A DNA stretch of 64,000 nucleotides from Psychromonas aquimarina ATCC BAA-1526. Its GTDB lineage: Bacteria; Pseudomonadota; Gammaproteobacteria; Enterobacterales; Psychromonadaceae. Shown piece by piece: positions 52,476 through 61,958 of the stretch. Below the pieces are notes generated by a model. The model had not been told where the DNA came from, searched no databases, and saw only the letters and a list, made by a program, of their open reading frames with translations. The position numbers and the translations under genes are program-made. The stretch is from NCBI RefSeq assembly GCF_000428725.1, contig NZ_KE386791.1, positions 416,208 through 480,207 of the forward strand, in the 5' to 3' direction. The stretch's first letter is position 1; each line of letters begins with the position of its first letter.

Positions 52476-52853
52476 CTAATAGGGTAAATCATCCGGCTCA
52501 ACGCCGATATAATCAGGCTGCACAGCATGTGTAAACTGTACGGCATCAATATAGGTCAAACCATTTTTTAGCGCTTTACATACACGGTGCATACCGTCCA
52601 TTACCCGTCCCTCACAGCAGAGTATTATCGGATAAGTTAAATCTGCCTGATCAATCAATAATGCATGTTGTGCGACATTGCGGCAGGTAGGAAGCGCGCC
52701 GCCAAGTCCGTACCAGAACGGTTCATCGAGCTCGGTTATCGCCTGCAAAGGGAATTTTTTTACTGTTAAGCTCTGCGATAACTTTAATAATCTAAATACA
52801 TCCCATGCCAGCAGCCCTTGTTCAGACTGACGAAAATGATATTGCTGACGCAT
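52476..52853 (-). CDS. ParB/Srx-like small protein
   Basis: A protein of 125 aa. The segment YPIILCCEGRVMDGMHRVCKAL (residues about 75-96, written in two overlapping parts) resembles the ParB/sulfiredoxin nuclease-type motif, with DGMHR as the G-x-HR signature. The rest has a DELDEPFWYGLGGALPTCRN segment conserved in relatives annotated only as hypothetical. No HTH DNA-binding domain follows, so chromosome partitioning is unlikely. A nucleotide-binding or kinase role is conceivable. It is followed by the GNAT gene. Confidence 0.55.
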   Translation of the reverse strand: MRQQYHFRQSEQGLLAWDVFRLLKLSQSLTVKKFPLQAITELDEPFWYGLGGALPTCRNVAQHALLIDQADLTYPIILCCEGRVMDGMHRVCKALKNGLTYIDAVQFTHAVQPDYIGVEPDDLPY

Positions 52854-53029
52854 CTTATCTCCTCCTCAGTAATACAGTACAACTTTTTTAAGGAGCACAG
52901 TTTATAATAAATGCCTTCACCACAAAACACGCTTTACACAAAAGGGCCTTGTTCAACAAATATTTAGTAAGCCTAGCTTTAGGATAATTGCTCTGATAAG
53001 TACTGTTATTTGCTCTAACAAACAATATT

Positions 53030-53059
53030 TTGATTAAACGTTTCTTTTTTTTATACAAT
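53030..53059 (+). promoter_or_regulatory. Candidate promoter before the GGDEF-EAL gene
   Basis: TTGATT at 53030-53035 and TATACA at 53052-53057 are 16 bp apart, with TACAAT as an alternative -10 at 53054. The first transcribed base would be at about 53065, right at the start of the palindrome. Confidence 0.5.
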
Positions 53060-53066
53060 TCGCCAT

Positions 53067-53114
53067 GTTTGTGCTTAAATGAGAGAGTATCTCATTTAAG
53101 CACAAACGTTTTTT
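53067..53114 (+). promoter_or_regulatory. Perfect 18-bp-arm inverted repeat with T run
   Basis: GTTTGTGCTTAAATGAGA and its exact reverse complement are separated by only GAGTA and followed by GTTTTTTG. It has the form of a very stable intrinsic terminator on the plus strand, yet no plus-strand gene precedes it within 1 kb. It lies 58 bp upstream of the GGDEF-EAL start codon, so a leader attenuator, small RNA end or operator is possible. Confidence 0.85.
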
Positions 53115-53171
53115 GCAGGCTTGTTGTACATACAGCAAAACTTAAACAGAGCTAACAGCGAGGTAGTTGCC

Positions 53172-55922
53172 GTGGAAAGCCCTCCCATATTTTCATTCAA
53201 GTGGTACGACAGTCTTCAATTTAAAATATCGGCCATCTTTATTGTACTTTTTTTAATCATCACCATCTCGGTGATCATGGTACTGAAAACAATCGGTAAT
53301 GAATTGATCCGGGAACAGGCCTATCTACGTTTGAGCGAAGCCGATCATGAAGTGGCGGCTGAGCTTGAAAAACGTATTACACTTGCCGCAACACTTGCCG
53401 ATGCTATGGCAAACCTGGCAGAAAAGCTGCCCAGAGATGTAGACCTGCATAAAGCGCTACTTCTGCAGTTAATGAATTATAAGGGCACCGAAGAGTATAT
53501 TGCCGGCGGCGGTGTCTGGCCGGCCCCGTTCCAGTTCGATACAGATATTGAACGACGCAGCTTTTTCTGGGGACGAAACCAGTCCGGGCGGCTTGAATTT
53601 TATGATGATTATAATCAGCAGGACGGTAACGGTTATCACCATGAAGAGTGGTATGTCCCTGCCGCCTACCTAGCAGAAGGCGGCGTGTACTGGTCAAAAT
53701 CCTATACAGATCCGTATTCACTGCAGCCTATGGTTACCGTCAGCGTCCCTATGATCAATGACGGACAAAATATCGGCGCGGCAACTATCGATCTAAAATT
53801 TGAAGGTCTGCACCAGCTGCTTGAGAAGGTTACGCAGTCTTTCGACGGCTATGCTTTTGCGGTTGACCGCAACGGTACTTTTTTATCATACCCCGATATT
53901 CAGCAGGTTATTTCTACGGTTAATAATAGAGACGGCAGCGAACTTAAATCATTTCTTAGTTATCAAGATCTTGCAGAGAAATCACCACAGTTCAGCGAAT
54001 TTGCCGGCGTGTTAGATGAAAAACGCAGCCATCTGCTTAAGAGTATTGACACTAAAAGTCGACTCAGAAATGAATTAGCAAATAAGCTGGCATCGGCCAG
54101 CTATCAGATCAATCTGGAGGAGGCGAATATTATTGCGGCATCAATGCTTTCTTCGATACTGGATACTGACAGCCGCATATTTAAACATAATAATTTTTTA
54201 CTGGAAAAGGATCCCCTGCTTAACGAGCCGGTATTTGTTTCTGTCTCGATGATGCCCGACACTTTCTGGAAAATAGTTACAGTTATGCCGTACAGCAAAG
54301 GGGTCGAAAAAATAGCAGCTGCCTATGATCGACTCAAGCAGGCTACAGTTAGCGTGGTGCTGCTGGCAATCTTTATCATCTGGCTGCTGATCAGACAAAT
54401 AGTAACCGTACCAGTCAGGCAGTTATCCAGGCAGATTCAGTCTCAGCAGGATAACAAAGCATCTGAACTGCACCTGCTTGACACATCTGCAAAAGGAGAG
54501 CTGGGAGCTCTGGCTCAACTGTTCAATCAACGCACCGGCCAGTTATTATATACCCACAATAAAATTAAAAAGCTGGCCCATTTTGACGTGTTAACGGGTT
54601 TACCTAACCGCCGTTTACTGATCAATCGTCTGGATGAAAAACTGGAAGTCTGCAAACGTCAGACCTCTTACGGAGCATTGCTGTTTATTGATCTGGATAA
54701 CTTTAAAGTGATCAATGACTCCCTTGGTCATGATATGGGGGATGAACTTCTGGTGCGGGTTGCAGAGCGTTTTCAAAAATGTGTCAGAGGTGAAGATACC
54801 GTCGCACGTCTGGGAGGTGATGAGTTTGTTGTCCTTATTATGAAAAACAGTGATTATTCCGAACAACTGAATCACGAATCAACCGTCGTCGCCCGAAAAT
54901 TAGTACGTGCTATGGAGAAACCTTTTAAACTCAGAACACATCAGCACCACGTCACAATCAGCATTGGAATCAGCAGTTTCTCCAGACGCAGCACCAGCTC
55001 TGATGAGTTACTGCGTCAAGCAGATACTGCAATGTATCGGGCCAAAGCGAAAGGAAAAAACGGCTTTTGTTTCTTCAAACCTAAAATGCAGGAACAGGCC
55101 GACCTCAGACTGGAAGTTGAAGAGGCATTACGCACAGCACTAGCTCACAAACAATTATTTTTAATGTACCAGTCTCAAGTCGATAGTCAGGGTATCTGCA
55201 TCGGGGCCGAGGCCCTGATTCGCTGGTCCCATCCACAAAAAGGTATGCTTCCACCGGCTGAATTCATCGCTATTGCTGAAGACAGCGGATTAATAATACC
55301 GCTGGGTACCTGGGTTATCGACGAAGCCTGTCGTCAGCTCAAATCCTGGAATGATCAAAAAATAAAGCTGGAAAAAATTTCCGTTAATGTCAGTCCTAAA
55401 CAATTCCGCCATAGTAATTTTATTGAAAGTGTTCGCGGCTCTATTGAGAAACATCAGATTAGCGCCAGTCAACTGACGCTGGAAATAACTGAAGGTATCG
55501 TTATTGATGATATTGCTGATACTATCGATAAAATGAGTATATTGAAATCACTTGGCGTGCGCATCTCTATTGATGATTTCGGTACCGGATATTCTTCTTT
55601 GACCTATCTAAAAATGCTGCCCCTGGATCAGTTAAAAATAGATCAGAGTTTCGTGCGTGATATCACCAGTGAACCTAACGATGCGATGATTGTTGAAACC
55701 ATCATTGCAATCGCCAGCCACTTTGATTTGAATGTAATTGCTGAAGGGGTAGAAAATAAAGATCAAATAGATTTCTTAGCAGATAAAGGATGCACTCAGT
55801 TCCAGGGATATTACTTCGGCAAACCAATGCTGGCTGCAGATTTCAGCGCTTATATGACTCAGCAGCCTGTTTCAAATGTATCCCATATTTGCAGACGCAG
55901 CTCCTCAATGATGAAGAAATAA
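53172..55922 (+). CDS. Dual GGDEF-EAL c-di-GMP enzyme with dCache-type sensor
   Basis: A 916-aa protein from GTG 53172 (GAGG upstream; a TTG 51 bp earlier is an alternative). Transmembrane helix 1 is at about residues 15-38, then a periplasmic Cache-like sensor (WPAPFQFDTDIERRSFFWG, TVSVPMINDGQNIGAATIDL) up to about residue 385. A second membrane helix and a HAMP-like linker follow. The GGDEF domain has RLGGDEFVVL (about residue 546) with intact GGDEF. The EAL domain has GAEALIRWSHP (about residue 680), DDFGTGYSSL and the usual Glu and Asp residues. Both domains look active, so it could make and degrade c-di-GMP in response to an extracellular ligand, influencing motility or biofilm. Confidence 0.93.
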   Translation: MESPPIFSFKWYDSLQFKISAIFIVLFLIITISVIMVLKTIGNELIREQAYLRLSEADHEVAAELEKRITLAATLADAMANLAEKLPRDVDLHKALLLQLMNYKGTEEYIAGGGVWPAPFQFDTDIERRSFFWGRNQSGRLEFYDDYNQQDGNGYHHEEWYVPAAYLAEGGVYWSKSYTDPYSLQPMVTVSVPMINDGQNIGAATIDLKFEGLHQLLEKVTQSFDGYAFAVDRNGTFLSYPDIQQVISTVNNRDGSELKSFLSYQDLAEKSPQFSEFAGVLDEKRSHLLKSIDTKSRLRNELANKLASASYQINLEEANIIAASMLSSILDTDSRIFKHNNFLLEKDPLLNEPVFVSVSMMPDTFWKIVTVMPYSKGVEKIAAAYDRLKQATVSVVLLAIFIIWLLIRQIVTVPVRQLSRQIQSQQDNKASELHLLDTSAKGELGALAQLFNQRTGQLLYTHNKIKKLAHFDVLTGLPNRRLLINRLDEKLEVCKRQTSYGALLFIDLDNFKVINDSLGHDMGDELLVRVAERFQKCVRGEDTVARLGGDEFVVLIMKNSDYSEQLNHESTVVARKLVRAMEKPFKLRTHQHHVTISIGISSFSRRSTSSDELLRQADTAMYRAKAKGKNGFCFFKPKMQEQADLRLEVEEALRTALAHKQLFLMYQSQVDSQGICIGAEALIRWSHPQKGMLPPAEFIAIAEDSGLIIPLGTWVIDEACRQLKSWNDQKIKLEKISVNVSPKQFRHSNFIESVRGSIEKHQISASQLTLEITEGIVIDDIADTIDKMSILKSLGVRISIDDFGTGYSSLTYLKMLPLDQLKIDQSFVRDITSEPNDAMIVETIIAIASHFDLNVIAEGVENKDQIDFLADKGCTQFQGYYFGKPMLAADFSAYMTQQPVSNVSHICRRSSSMMKK

Positions 55923-56596
55923 AAGCCTCATAAAGCTCAACCGTATGTCCCGTGAATACAACACAGGAAATCTTGCAGTGCTCAGCTTTTGAACTGCAGG
56001 CTGATAGAAAATGAGTAATAGAAGAAGGTTAGAAAGCATAATTCCGATACCAGTAATACTAAACAGCCCTGCCAAAAGGCTCGCTTTGTAATACTGACAA
56101 CTAAAAATTGGGCAGATATTTATATGTAACATCTTTATAAATCATAAAGATATTATATAAAATGGTTGACGCCACACCTTTTTGTAAGTTGATAAATTAA
56201 AGCGGATGCAAAACAGTCAAACAATCCGTAAATTGTTCTGGATCAATAGTTGTACCACGAGAAACCTTCTATACTCAGCGCGTCTTTCGGATACCATTAA
56301 ATTTATATTTAGAGACATTAAAACAGACATTATATCAATAACTTAATGCTGTACGGACACATGATATTGATCACGGAATCATCACTTAAATAACCAGTGC
56401 TAAACCTCTGTCATTGCGTTATTTCACTTCTCATTCAGCTTGTTTTTATTCTGTTTCCATCAAAATAGAGTGCAGTGCATAAAGCACCGTTTTGCAGTCT
56501 GCTGAGATTCCTTTGCTCCATCGACGGAGTATGAAAGATATATAAAAGGGCTCTTTGAAGACAATAACAAATACCTAATTAAAGGAGATGTCCATA
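55923..56596. other. Long leader region before the serine transporter
   Basis: In these 674 bp I see no credible gene. A TTGTTCTGGATCAA sequence at 56233-56246 matches an FNR/CRP-type TTGAT-N4-ATCAA site with one mismatch, about 350 bp upstream of the transporter. AAAGGAG is present just before its start. The last 300 bp may be an untranslated leader. Confidence 0.4.
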
Positions 56597-57892
56597 ATGG
56601 ACACAGTAAAAAACAACACGATCGATATTTCACTACAAGATAACGCCAGCAAAGCCCCGTGGAGCAAAAGTGATACTATCTGGACGCTTGGATTATACGG
56701 TACAGCTGTTGGCGCAGGTACTTTATTCTTACCTATCAACGCTGGTTCAGGCGGCCTGATTCCGCTGCTTGTTATGGCAGTTCTTGCACTGCCTATGACC
56801 TTCTTTGCTCACCGCGGTATGACTCGCTTTATGCTGTCGAGCTCTAACCCTGGGGCTGATATCACAGAAGTAGTAGAAGAGCATTTTGGTACAGGCATGG
56901 GTAAAGTAATAACTCTGCTGTACTTTTTCGCTATTTATCCAATTCTACTAGTTTACAGTGTGGCATTGACCAATACCGTAGAGAGCTTTATGAGCCAGCA
57001 GCTAGGTATTGAACCTCCTGCCCGCGCATTGCTGGCGCTGATCCTGATCATTGCTTTAATGGCAGTCGTTCGCTTAGGTGAGCAGCTGATCATCAAAGCA
57101 ATGAGTGTATTAGTTTATCCATTTGTTGCCGTGCTGCTTATGTTAGCATTTTACTTGATACCACATTGGAACGGAGTGATCTTCGAGCAGGTCATTCCCG
57201 CTGGAGGCAGTGTTAACGGCGTGTTTATGGCGGTCTGGCTGATCCTGCCGGTGATGGTGTTTTCATTTAACCACTCTCCCGTCATTTCAGCCTTTGCAGT
57301 AGCCAAGCAGAAAGAGTATGGGGAAAAAGCAGAAAAACAATGTTCGCGGATTCTTGCTATTAGCAACATCATGATGGTAGCAACTGTGATGTTTTTTGTA
57401 TTTAGCTGTATATTAAGCTTATCTCCGGCCAACCTGGCAGAAGCAAAAGCTCAAAATGTGTCTATTTTGACTTACCTGGCTAATTACTTCAACACGCCTG
57501 TCATTGCATATGCAGCGCCGGTCGTCGCAATCATCGCAATTACTAAATCTTTTCTTGGCCACTACATAGGTGCTAGTGAAGGTCTAAACGGTCTAGTCAC
57601 AAAAATGGCCCGCAGCCGTGGTAAAGAGGCTGCACCAAAAGCAGTTAACTCTTTCACTGCGCTATTTATGCTTCTGACCACTTGGATAGTTGCAACGATT
57701 AACCCGAGTATTCTTGGCATGATCGAAAGCCTTGGCGGTCCAATAATCGCTATGCTGCTCTTTATTATGCCAATGTATGCGATCAAAAAAGTTCCGACGA
57801 TGCGCAAGTATTCAGGGGCGATCAGCAACGTATTTGTGGTTATTGTTGGTGTCATCTCTATCTCTGCTATTTTCTACTCACTGGTGCAATAA
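56597..57892 (+). CDS. sdaC: HAAAP-family serine transporter (SdaC-like)
   Basis: A protein of 431 aa from ATG 56597 (AAAGGAG 9 nt upstream; the ATG three codons earlier is too close). About eleven transmembrane helices. The start APWSKSDTIWTLGLYGTAVG then AGTLFLPINAGSGGLIPLL is the SdaC/TdcC signature, and KSFLGHYIGASEGLNGLV in the second half is conserved. It imports serine (or threonine) with H+ or Na+. It is close in length to E. coli SdaC (429 aa). A hairpin terminator follows. Confidence 0.88.
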   Translation: MDTVKNNTIDISLQDNASKAPWSKSDTIWTLGLYGTAVGAGTLFLPINAGSGGLIPLLVMAVLALPMTFFAHRGMTRFMLSSSNPGADITEVVEEHFGTGMGKVITLLYFFAIYPILLVYSVALTNTVESFMSQQLGIEPPARALLALILIIALMAVVRLGEQLIIKAMSVLVYPFVAVLLMLAFYLIPHWNGVIFEQVIPAGGSVNGVFMAVWLILPVMVFSFNHSPVISAFAVAKQKEYGEKAEKQCSRILAISNIMMVATVMFFVFSCILSLSPANLAEAKAQNVSILTYLANYFNTPVIAYAAPVVAIIAITKSFLGHYIGASEGLNGLVTKMARSRGKEAAPKAVNSFTALFMLLTTWIVATINPSILGMIESLGGPIIAMLLFIMPMYAIKKVPTMRKYSGAISNVFVVIVGVISISAIFYSLVQ

Positions 57893-57931
57893 CAGTAAGC
57901 ATCATAATAAGCAGAGAAATAAAATAAACAC

Positions 57932-57954
57932 ACCGCTGAGCATTCAGCGGTTTC
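57932..57954 (+). terminator. Hairpin after the transporter gene
   Basis: ACCGCTGA pairs with TCAGCGGT around a 4-nt loop, followed by TTCATC. The T run is weak. Confidence 0.6.
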
Positions 57955-58033
57955 ATCAGCAGCTTAACACTCTTATCAAAAGTCATGAGACTGGATTAGT
58001 CTCAAACCTGTTGAATATGAGACTGTAAAATAA

Positions 58034-59596
58034 CTAGGCAAATACCCTCTTAGCTTTAATCGCTGCTCCCATAACCACAGAACTGAATGCATCTGCGATT
58101 TCAATATTCACCTCTGGATACTCCGCTTTAACGGCTTCCTGAACGATTGGAGATAATCCCATGCCGCCGGTTAAGTAGATTATCTCAGGTGCATAACCTA
58201 CTTCCTCTATCGAGGTTTCAATAATTGCAAAAAGTTTGTCCAGCCATACCTTCATAGTATCTGAGGTATCAGAACGGGTAATATTCACCTCAAGTTTACT
58301 CTCAACGTAATCAAGCGGTAAACGGATCTGCTCACTGTCACTAAGTTTAATTTTTGCTCTTTCAATAGAGTGCATCAGCTGATGGGTTAAACGGTTTTTC
58401 TGTACCCGCTGCAGACGGAGCAGCTTTAACGGATCTTCTGAATCAATAATATACTGGCGAATTGCTGATGCACGATTATGTGAATAAAAGTCAGTAATTT
58501 CCGGCATATTATCAATAGAAAATGTTCCCGAAAAAAGAACATTTGGAACTGCCCGTCCGTCGACGGTTCTGCCTCCGCGCCCGAATAACGGCGATATGAC
58601 ACCGTTGGCCAAATGTTTATCACAGGCAATCCCCCCCTGCCTTATGCCTTGGGTGGAAAGAATATCGTCATCACGGTTTAACTTATCTGCTTTTTCCGCA
58701 CTGAGACGGCAGAAAGTAATATCAGATGTACCGCCGCCTAAATCAACCACCATGGCTTTCGTGGATTTATTTATCTTCTGCTCAAAATGATAAGCAGCAG
58801 CCAGAGGCTCATGAATGAAATGGACTTCATCAAACCCTGCTTGCGCAGATGCTCTCGCCATTAACGCTTCCGCCTGCTTATTACCTAACTCTCCCATTGT
58901 AGAGTGGTAATTTACCGGACGCGCGATCACCGCTCTTTTTATCTGTCTGCCTAAATGTTTTTCTGCACGAATGCGCAGATAGGAGAGAAACCTTGCAACA
59001 ATAGTTTCAAAATCATCCAGCAGTACTTTGGGAATTTTGGCGCCGAGAAAATTTTTCGGGCTGTTAATATAACGGCCTTCATCGGGACTGATTAAAAACT
59101 CATTAAAACCTGTCTCGCCAAATAGAATACTGCCGGATACGAGCATGTCGTTTAAAGTATCTTCCTTGGAAACGCTGTCAGCCATTGCCAGGCGGGTCGC
59201 TTTTGCTTTAATAAAGGCACTTTTACCTAATTCGTCACTGAATCTCTGCTCTTTCTGAGCAGCGCTTTGTAATAGAAACTGCAGCCCTTCGACTTTGCCC
59301 GGCAGCTGATCTTTAGCCGCCTGCTGGATTTGAGAGTTCAGCTTGATTATCTCTTTCTGGGTTTCATTCAGCTGGCGGTTTAAGTCTCTGCTTATCTCAC
59401 TCTCGTACTTGCTGATACTGTGCATATTCGGCTTAGGCAAAGGCCTGTCACCTGCTTTAAGGTAGATTGAAGAACGGATTTTAAAAGGCATATCACTGTT
59501 GTCATCAACAGGGATCAGTTCTGCCTGGTTATTTACCCATGCCGCTACAGAGCAGTTACAAGTTCCAAAATCAATACCGATATAATCAGGTGCCAC
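58034..59596 (-). CDS. yegD: Hsp70-family protein, YegD-like
   Basis: A 520-aa protein with actin-like ATPase motifs: IGIDFGTCNCSVA (phosphate 1), MVVDLGGGTSDITFCRL (phosphate 2) and IIYLTGGMGLSPIVQEAV (adenosine). It lacks the substrate-binding domain of DnaK, as YegD does (about 450 aa). An extra charged, coiled-coil-like insert occupies residues about 65-135 (LNRQLNETQKEIIKLNSQ and KEQRFSDELGKSAFI). It may act as a specialised chaperone without a known client. It is convergent with the transporter gene and lies downstream of the Tus-like gene on the same strand. Confidence 0.88.
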   Translation of the reverse strand: MAPDYIGIDFGTCNCSVAAWVNNQAELIPVDDNSDMPFKIRSSIYLKAGDRPLPKPNMHSISKYESEISRDLNRQLNETQKEIIKLNSQIQQAAKDQLPGKVEGLQFLLQSAAQKEQRFSDELGKSAFIKAKATRLAMADSVSKEDTLNDMLVSGSILFGETGFNEFLISPDEGRYINSPKNFLGAKIPKVLLDDFETIVARFLSYLRIRAEKHLGRQIKRAVIARPVNYHSTMGELGNKQAEALMARASAQAGFDEVHFIHEPLAAAYHFEQKINKSTKAMVVDLGGGTSDITFCRLSAEKADKLNRDDDILSTQGIRQGGIACDKHLANGVISPLFGRGGRTVDGRAVPNVLFSGTFSIDNMPEITDFYSHNRASAIRQYIIDSEDPLKLLRLQRVQKNRLTHQLMHSIERAKIKLSDSEQIRLPLDYVESKLEVNITRSDTSDTMKVWLDKLFAIIETSIEEVGYAPEIIYLTGGMGLSPIVQEAVKAEYPEVNIEIADAFSSVVMGAAIKAKRVFA

Positions 59597-59909
59597 ATAA
59601 ACTCCAATATTTTGTCTATTTTAAATCTTAAAACCAAGGTTTGTGCCTGTTGATACAGGGGCGCTGATAATAATACTTAACAGGACTAATGTTCAATCAT
59701 TACCATCTACAAACAACGCTATTGTGGTGCAGATGAATATTATCTGTTCACTTTGCCTTTTCATTGAGCCAGCTATCCATGCCGGCGCTTATTTTTATTA
59801 AATTTTTTGATTATTGATGGACGCTGCAGGTAAGTTTTTTATCTTGGAGGTTGGGTCTGTTTGTGGGTGAGAATCAAAACTCTGCCTTAACAGATTTTAA
59901 TTCTATTTG
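59597..59909. other. 313-bp gap between yegD and the Tus-like gene
   Basis: It should contain the yegD promoter. A short CCTGTTGATACAGG hairpin is near 59648. I see no gene and no convincing terminator for the Tus-like gene. Confidence 0.45.
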
Positions 59910-60641
59910 TTAAACAGGTTTATAACTGTATCTTATAGCATTCTTTTTACCGTTTTTATTTAAAGCCAGTAACTCGCTGTTCTCTGCCAGGAATACAGGT
60001 AATGAATTGTGTTTTTTTCTGACCACAACTTTTTTTGATTCATCGCTGTTACGCAGTGTTGCTTTGGCTTTGGGAAATAAAATGTCACTGTCTTTGTTAT
60101 GTTTTTCTAAACCAAAATAAATTGAATCAACCGGTTCGCTTATCTGCACTAAATTGCGGTACAGCTCACTGGTTACCAGGTAGCTCAGCCCGCAGATATT
60201 ATGTACAAAGTAAAAACGCAAATCGGCCTGTTTGCGCGGATCTGTATCTTTAATGGAGGTGATTATTTTTTTACAGCGCTTTTTGGCACTGTTAATACGG
60301 GTGATATGCAGATCCAGAAGCTCGGTTGATAAACCTGTCTGGACAAAACCGGCTAATTTTTTAGTGTCCTGAATAGAGTCAGTCTGAAGATCAAAACTGA
60401 AAATAAAACGTAATGCTTCCTGTACCGCAGCCTCATTAAAAAAGACAACAGCTTGCCGCTCTACTTTACCTTTTTCGATATCAATCAGTGAAAAAACCAC
60501 GGACTGTTTCTGCTTCTGTTTATCCTGCAGTAAAACCGTTTGTGAAAAATCAGATAATGCCTGCCTTACTTCTGCTAACGACTGAAGCAGATTATTTTTT
60601 AACTGTTCACTGTGTTTAATATAATAATATTCTGAATTCAT
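59910..60641 (-). CDS. tus: Tus-like DNA replication terminus-binding protein
   Basis: A 243-aa protein from ATG 60641 (GGGAGGGG 6 nt upstream; the longer frame adds 23 codons). Compared from memory with E. coli Tus (309 aa), it keeps the order VVFSLIDIEKG (Tus VFSLPEVKKE), KLAGFVQTGLSTELLDLHITRIN (Tus RLPGVLCYQ... SHIQHIN), and LRFYFVHNICGLSYL followed by YRNLVQI and FGLEKH (Tus ARFEWVHRHLPGLITL, YRTLTVL, FGWANKH). Phe143, His147 and Gly151-Leu152 would correspond to Tus residues of the C6 lock pocket (F140, H144, G149, L150). The end IRYSYKPV resembles Tus HRYKPQ. It should bind Ter sites and arrest forks in one direction. It is shorter and divergent, so confirmation is needed. Confidence 0.7.
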   Translation of the reverse strand: MNSEYYYIKHSEQLKNNLLQSLAEVRQALSDFSQTVLLQDKQKQKQSVVFSLIDIEKGKVERQAVVFFNEAAVQEALRFIFSFDLQTDSIQDTKKLAGFVQTGLSTELLDLHITRINSAKKRCKKIITSIKDTDPRKQADLRFYFVHNICGLSYLVTSELYRNLVQISEPVDSIYFGLEKHNKDSDILFPKAKATLRNSDESKKVVVRKKHNSLPVFLAENSELLALNKNGKKNAIRYSYKPV

Positions 60642-60857
60642 TAAATCCCCTCCCGATACACATGTGTTTATATACATGTCATTGTAGATTGAGGAATAGC
60701 AGCTGTCCATTACATTTCCTTTTAAAATAGTACGTTACGTTCTTAAGAACTATATCTGCGCAGTGTGGGCTGGACTTTAAATGTGCCGGGGATGTAAAAA
60801 GAGGTTATATCGTTTTTCATTAGATACAGGAAAAGTAAAAATATGCGCAGTATTCGC

Positions 60858-61667
60858 TTACCTTCTCATAAATGCATCAATAATATCCTGCAGTTCCCCC
60901 GTTTTACGCATCTCATAAATAATAATATCGAGTTTCTTTTTGAAATCATCTTTAAAAACAAACTTACCATTATCACGACTGGTATAACCTAAAAAACCCT
61001 GCTCAATGGTAATTGTGGTGCCCTGCAGCAGTCTGCTGTGTATACCGCCTTCATCATATACTTTCTGGTGTTTTAACTTCTTAAGCCCCCATAATATTGA
61101 CAGGCGGTCATTCATATAACAGTCAGTACGTCCAAGAGCGAGCATAAGAATATTTTCTCGATTACCCTTAGCTTCATAAACGTTAATTTTTTTATCTTTG
61201 ACAGCCTGCCAGAACTTCTCCCCGCCAAGATTAAACCCCGCATTATTGCCGATAGTTAAACCATAATAGTCTTCCGGCCACTTATTACGTATCGAGTGCG
61301 TGAGTATCTCTTCCGAACAGAAAACAACCACCCTTTCATCTAAAACAGGTAGTGAGTAGGGCCAGATGTAGGGGCGTTTTAATGCATGAAAATAGGGAGG
61401 ATAAAGCGCGAAGCCTTTACCGTTCTCAAGAAGCTTGAGACCGCGCTTCCAGGGCACTGCTTCAATAGTCACCTTGTAACCCCGCATTTTGTCAAAAGCA
61501 GCCCGGAAAATATCACTATAAATGCCCTTAAGCTGACCTTTCTCGAGATACGAATAGGGAGGGTAATTATCATCAGCATAAACAGTCACTTTAATTTCAG
61601 CAGCCGCCGGACGTATTAATATAATCACAAGCAGAAAGAAAACAGCGGCAATCATATTTCTTATCAT
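60858..61667 (-). CDS. Periplasmic solute-binding-like protein (SBP_bac_3)
   Basis: A 269-aa protein with a signal peptide (IAAVFFLLVIILIRPAAA). The mature start VTVYADDNYPPYSYLEKGQL then KGIYSDIFRAAFDKM is typical of SBP_bac_3, and PWKRGLKLLENGKGFALYPP recurs in relatives of the 49309 gene (PWKRA). It lacks an ABC permease neighbour. It is probably an orphan ligand-binding or sensor protein. Same strand as the Tus-like gene, 216 bp upstream of its start. Confidence 0.85.
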   Translation of the reverse strand: MIRNMIAAVFFLLVIILIRPAAAEIKVTVYADDNYPPYSYLEKGQLKGIYSDIFRAAFDKMRGYKVTIEAVPWKRGLKLLENGKGFALYPPYFHALKRPYIWPYSLPVLDERVVVFCSEEILTHSIRNKWPEDYYGLTIGNNAGFNLGGEKFWQAVKDKKINVYEAKGNRENILMLALGRTDCYMNDRLSILWGLKKLKHQKVYDEGGIHSRLLQGTTITIEQGFLGYTSRDNGKFVFKDDFKKKLDIIIYEMRKTGELQDIIDAFMRR

Positions 61668-61958
61668 ACTTCCTCCTGTTTCTGATTTGATAACTGCAGC
61701 CTAGTAACACTTTAAACAATAGTTTGCACCAGTTTAAAGGTAAAGAGGCGGGGATAAATAATCATCACAAGTTAAAACAGCCTGCATTCAGGAGCAGACA
61801 GACAATAGATATTATTGTTTATATGAAAATATGTGCCGGTGCTACACACTGAATATTCTGCTGTCTATTGTTAAATAACTGATTAAACTTGAAATTTTTC
61901 TATGAGAATAACGGTCTGTTAACTATTATTTATTGGTAATTTCCTCGGGATCTGTTTT

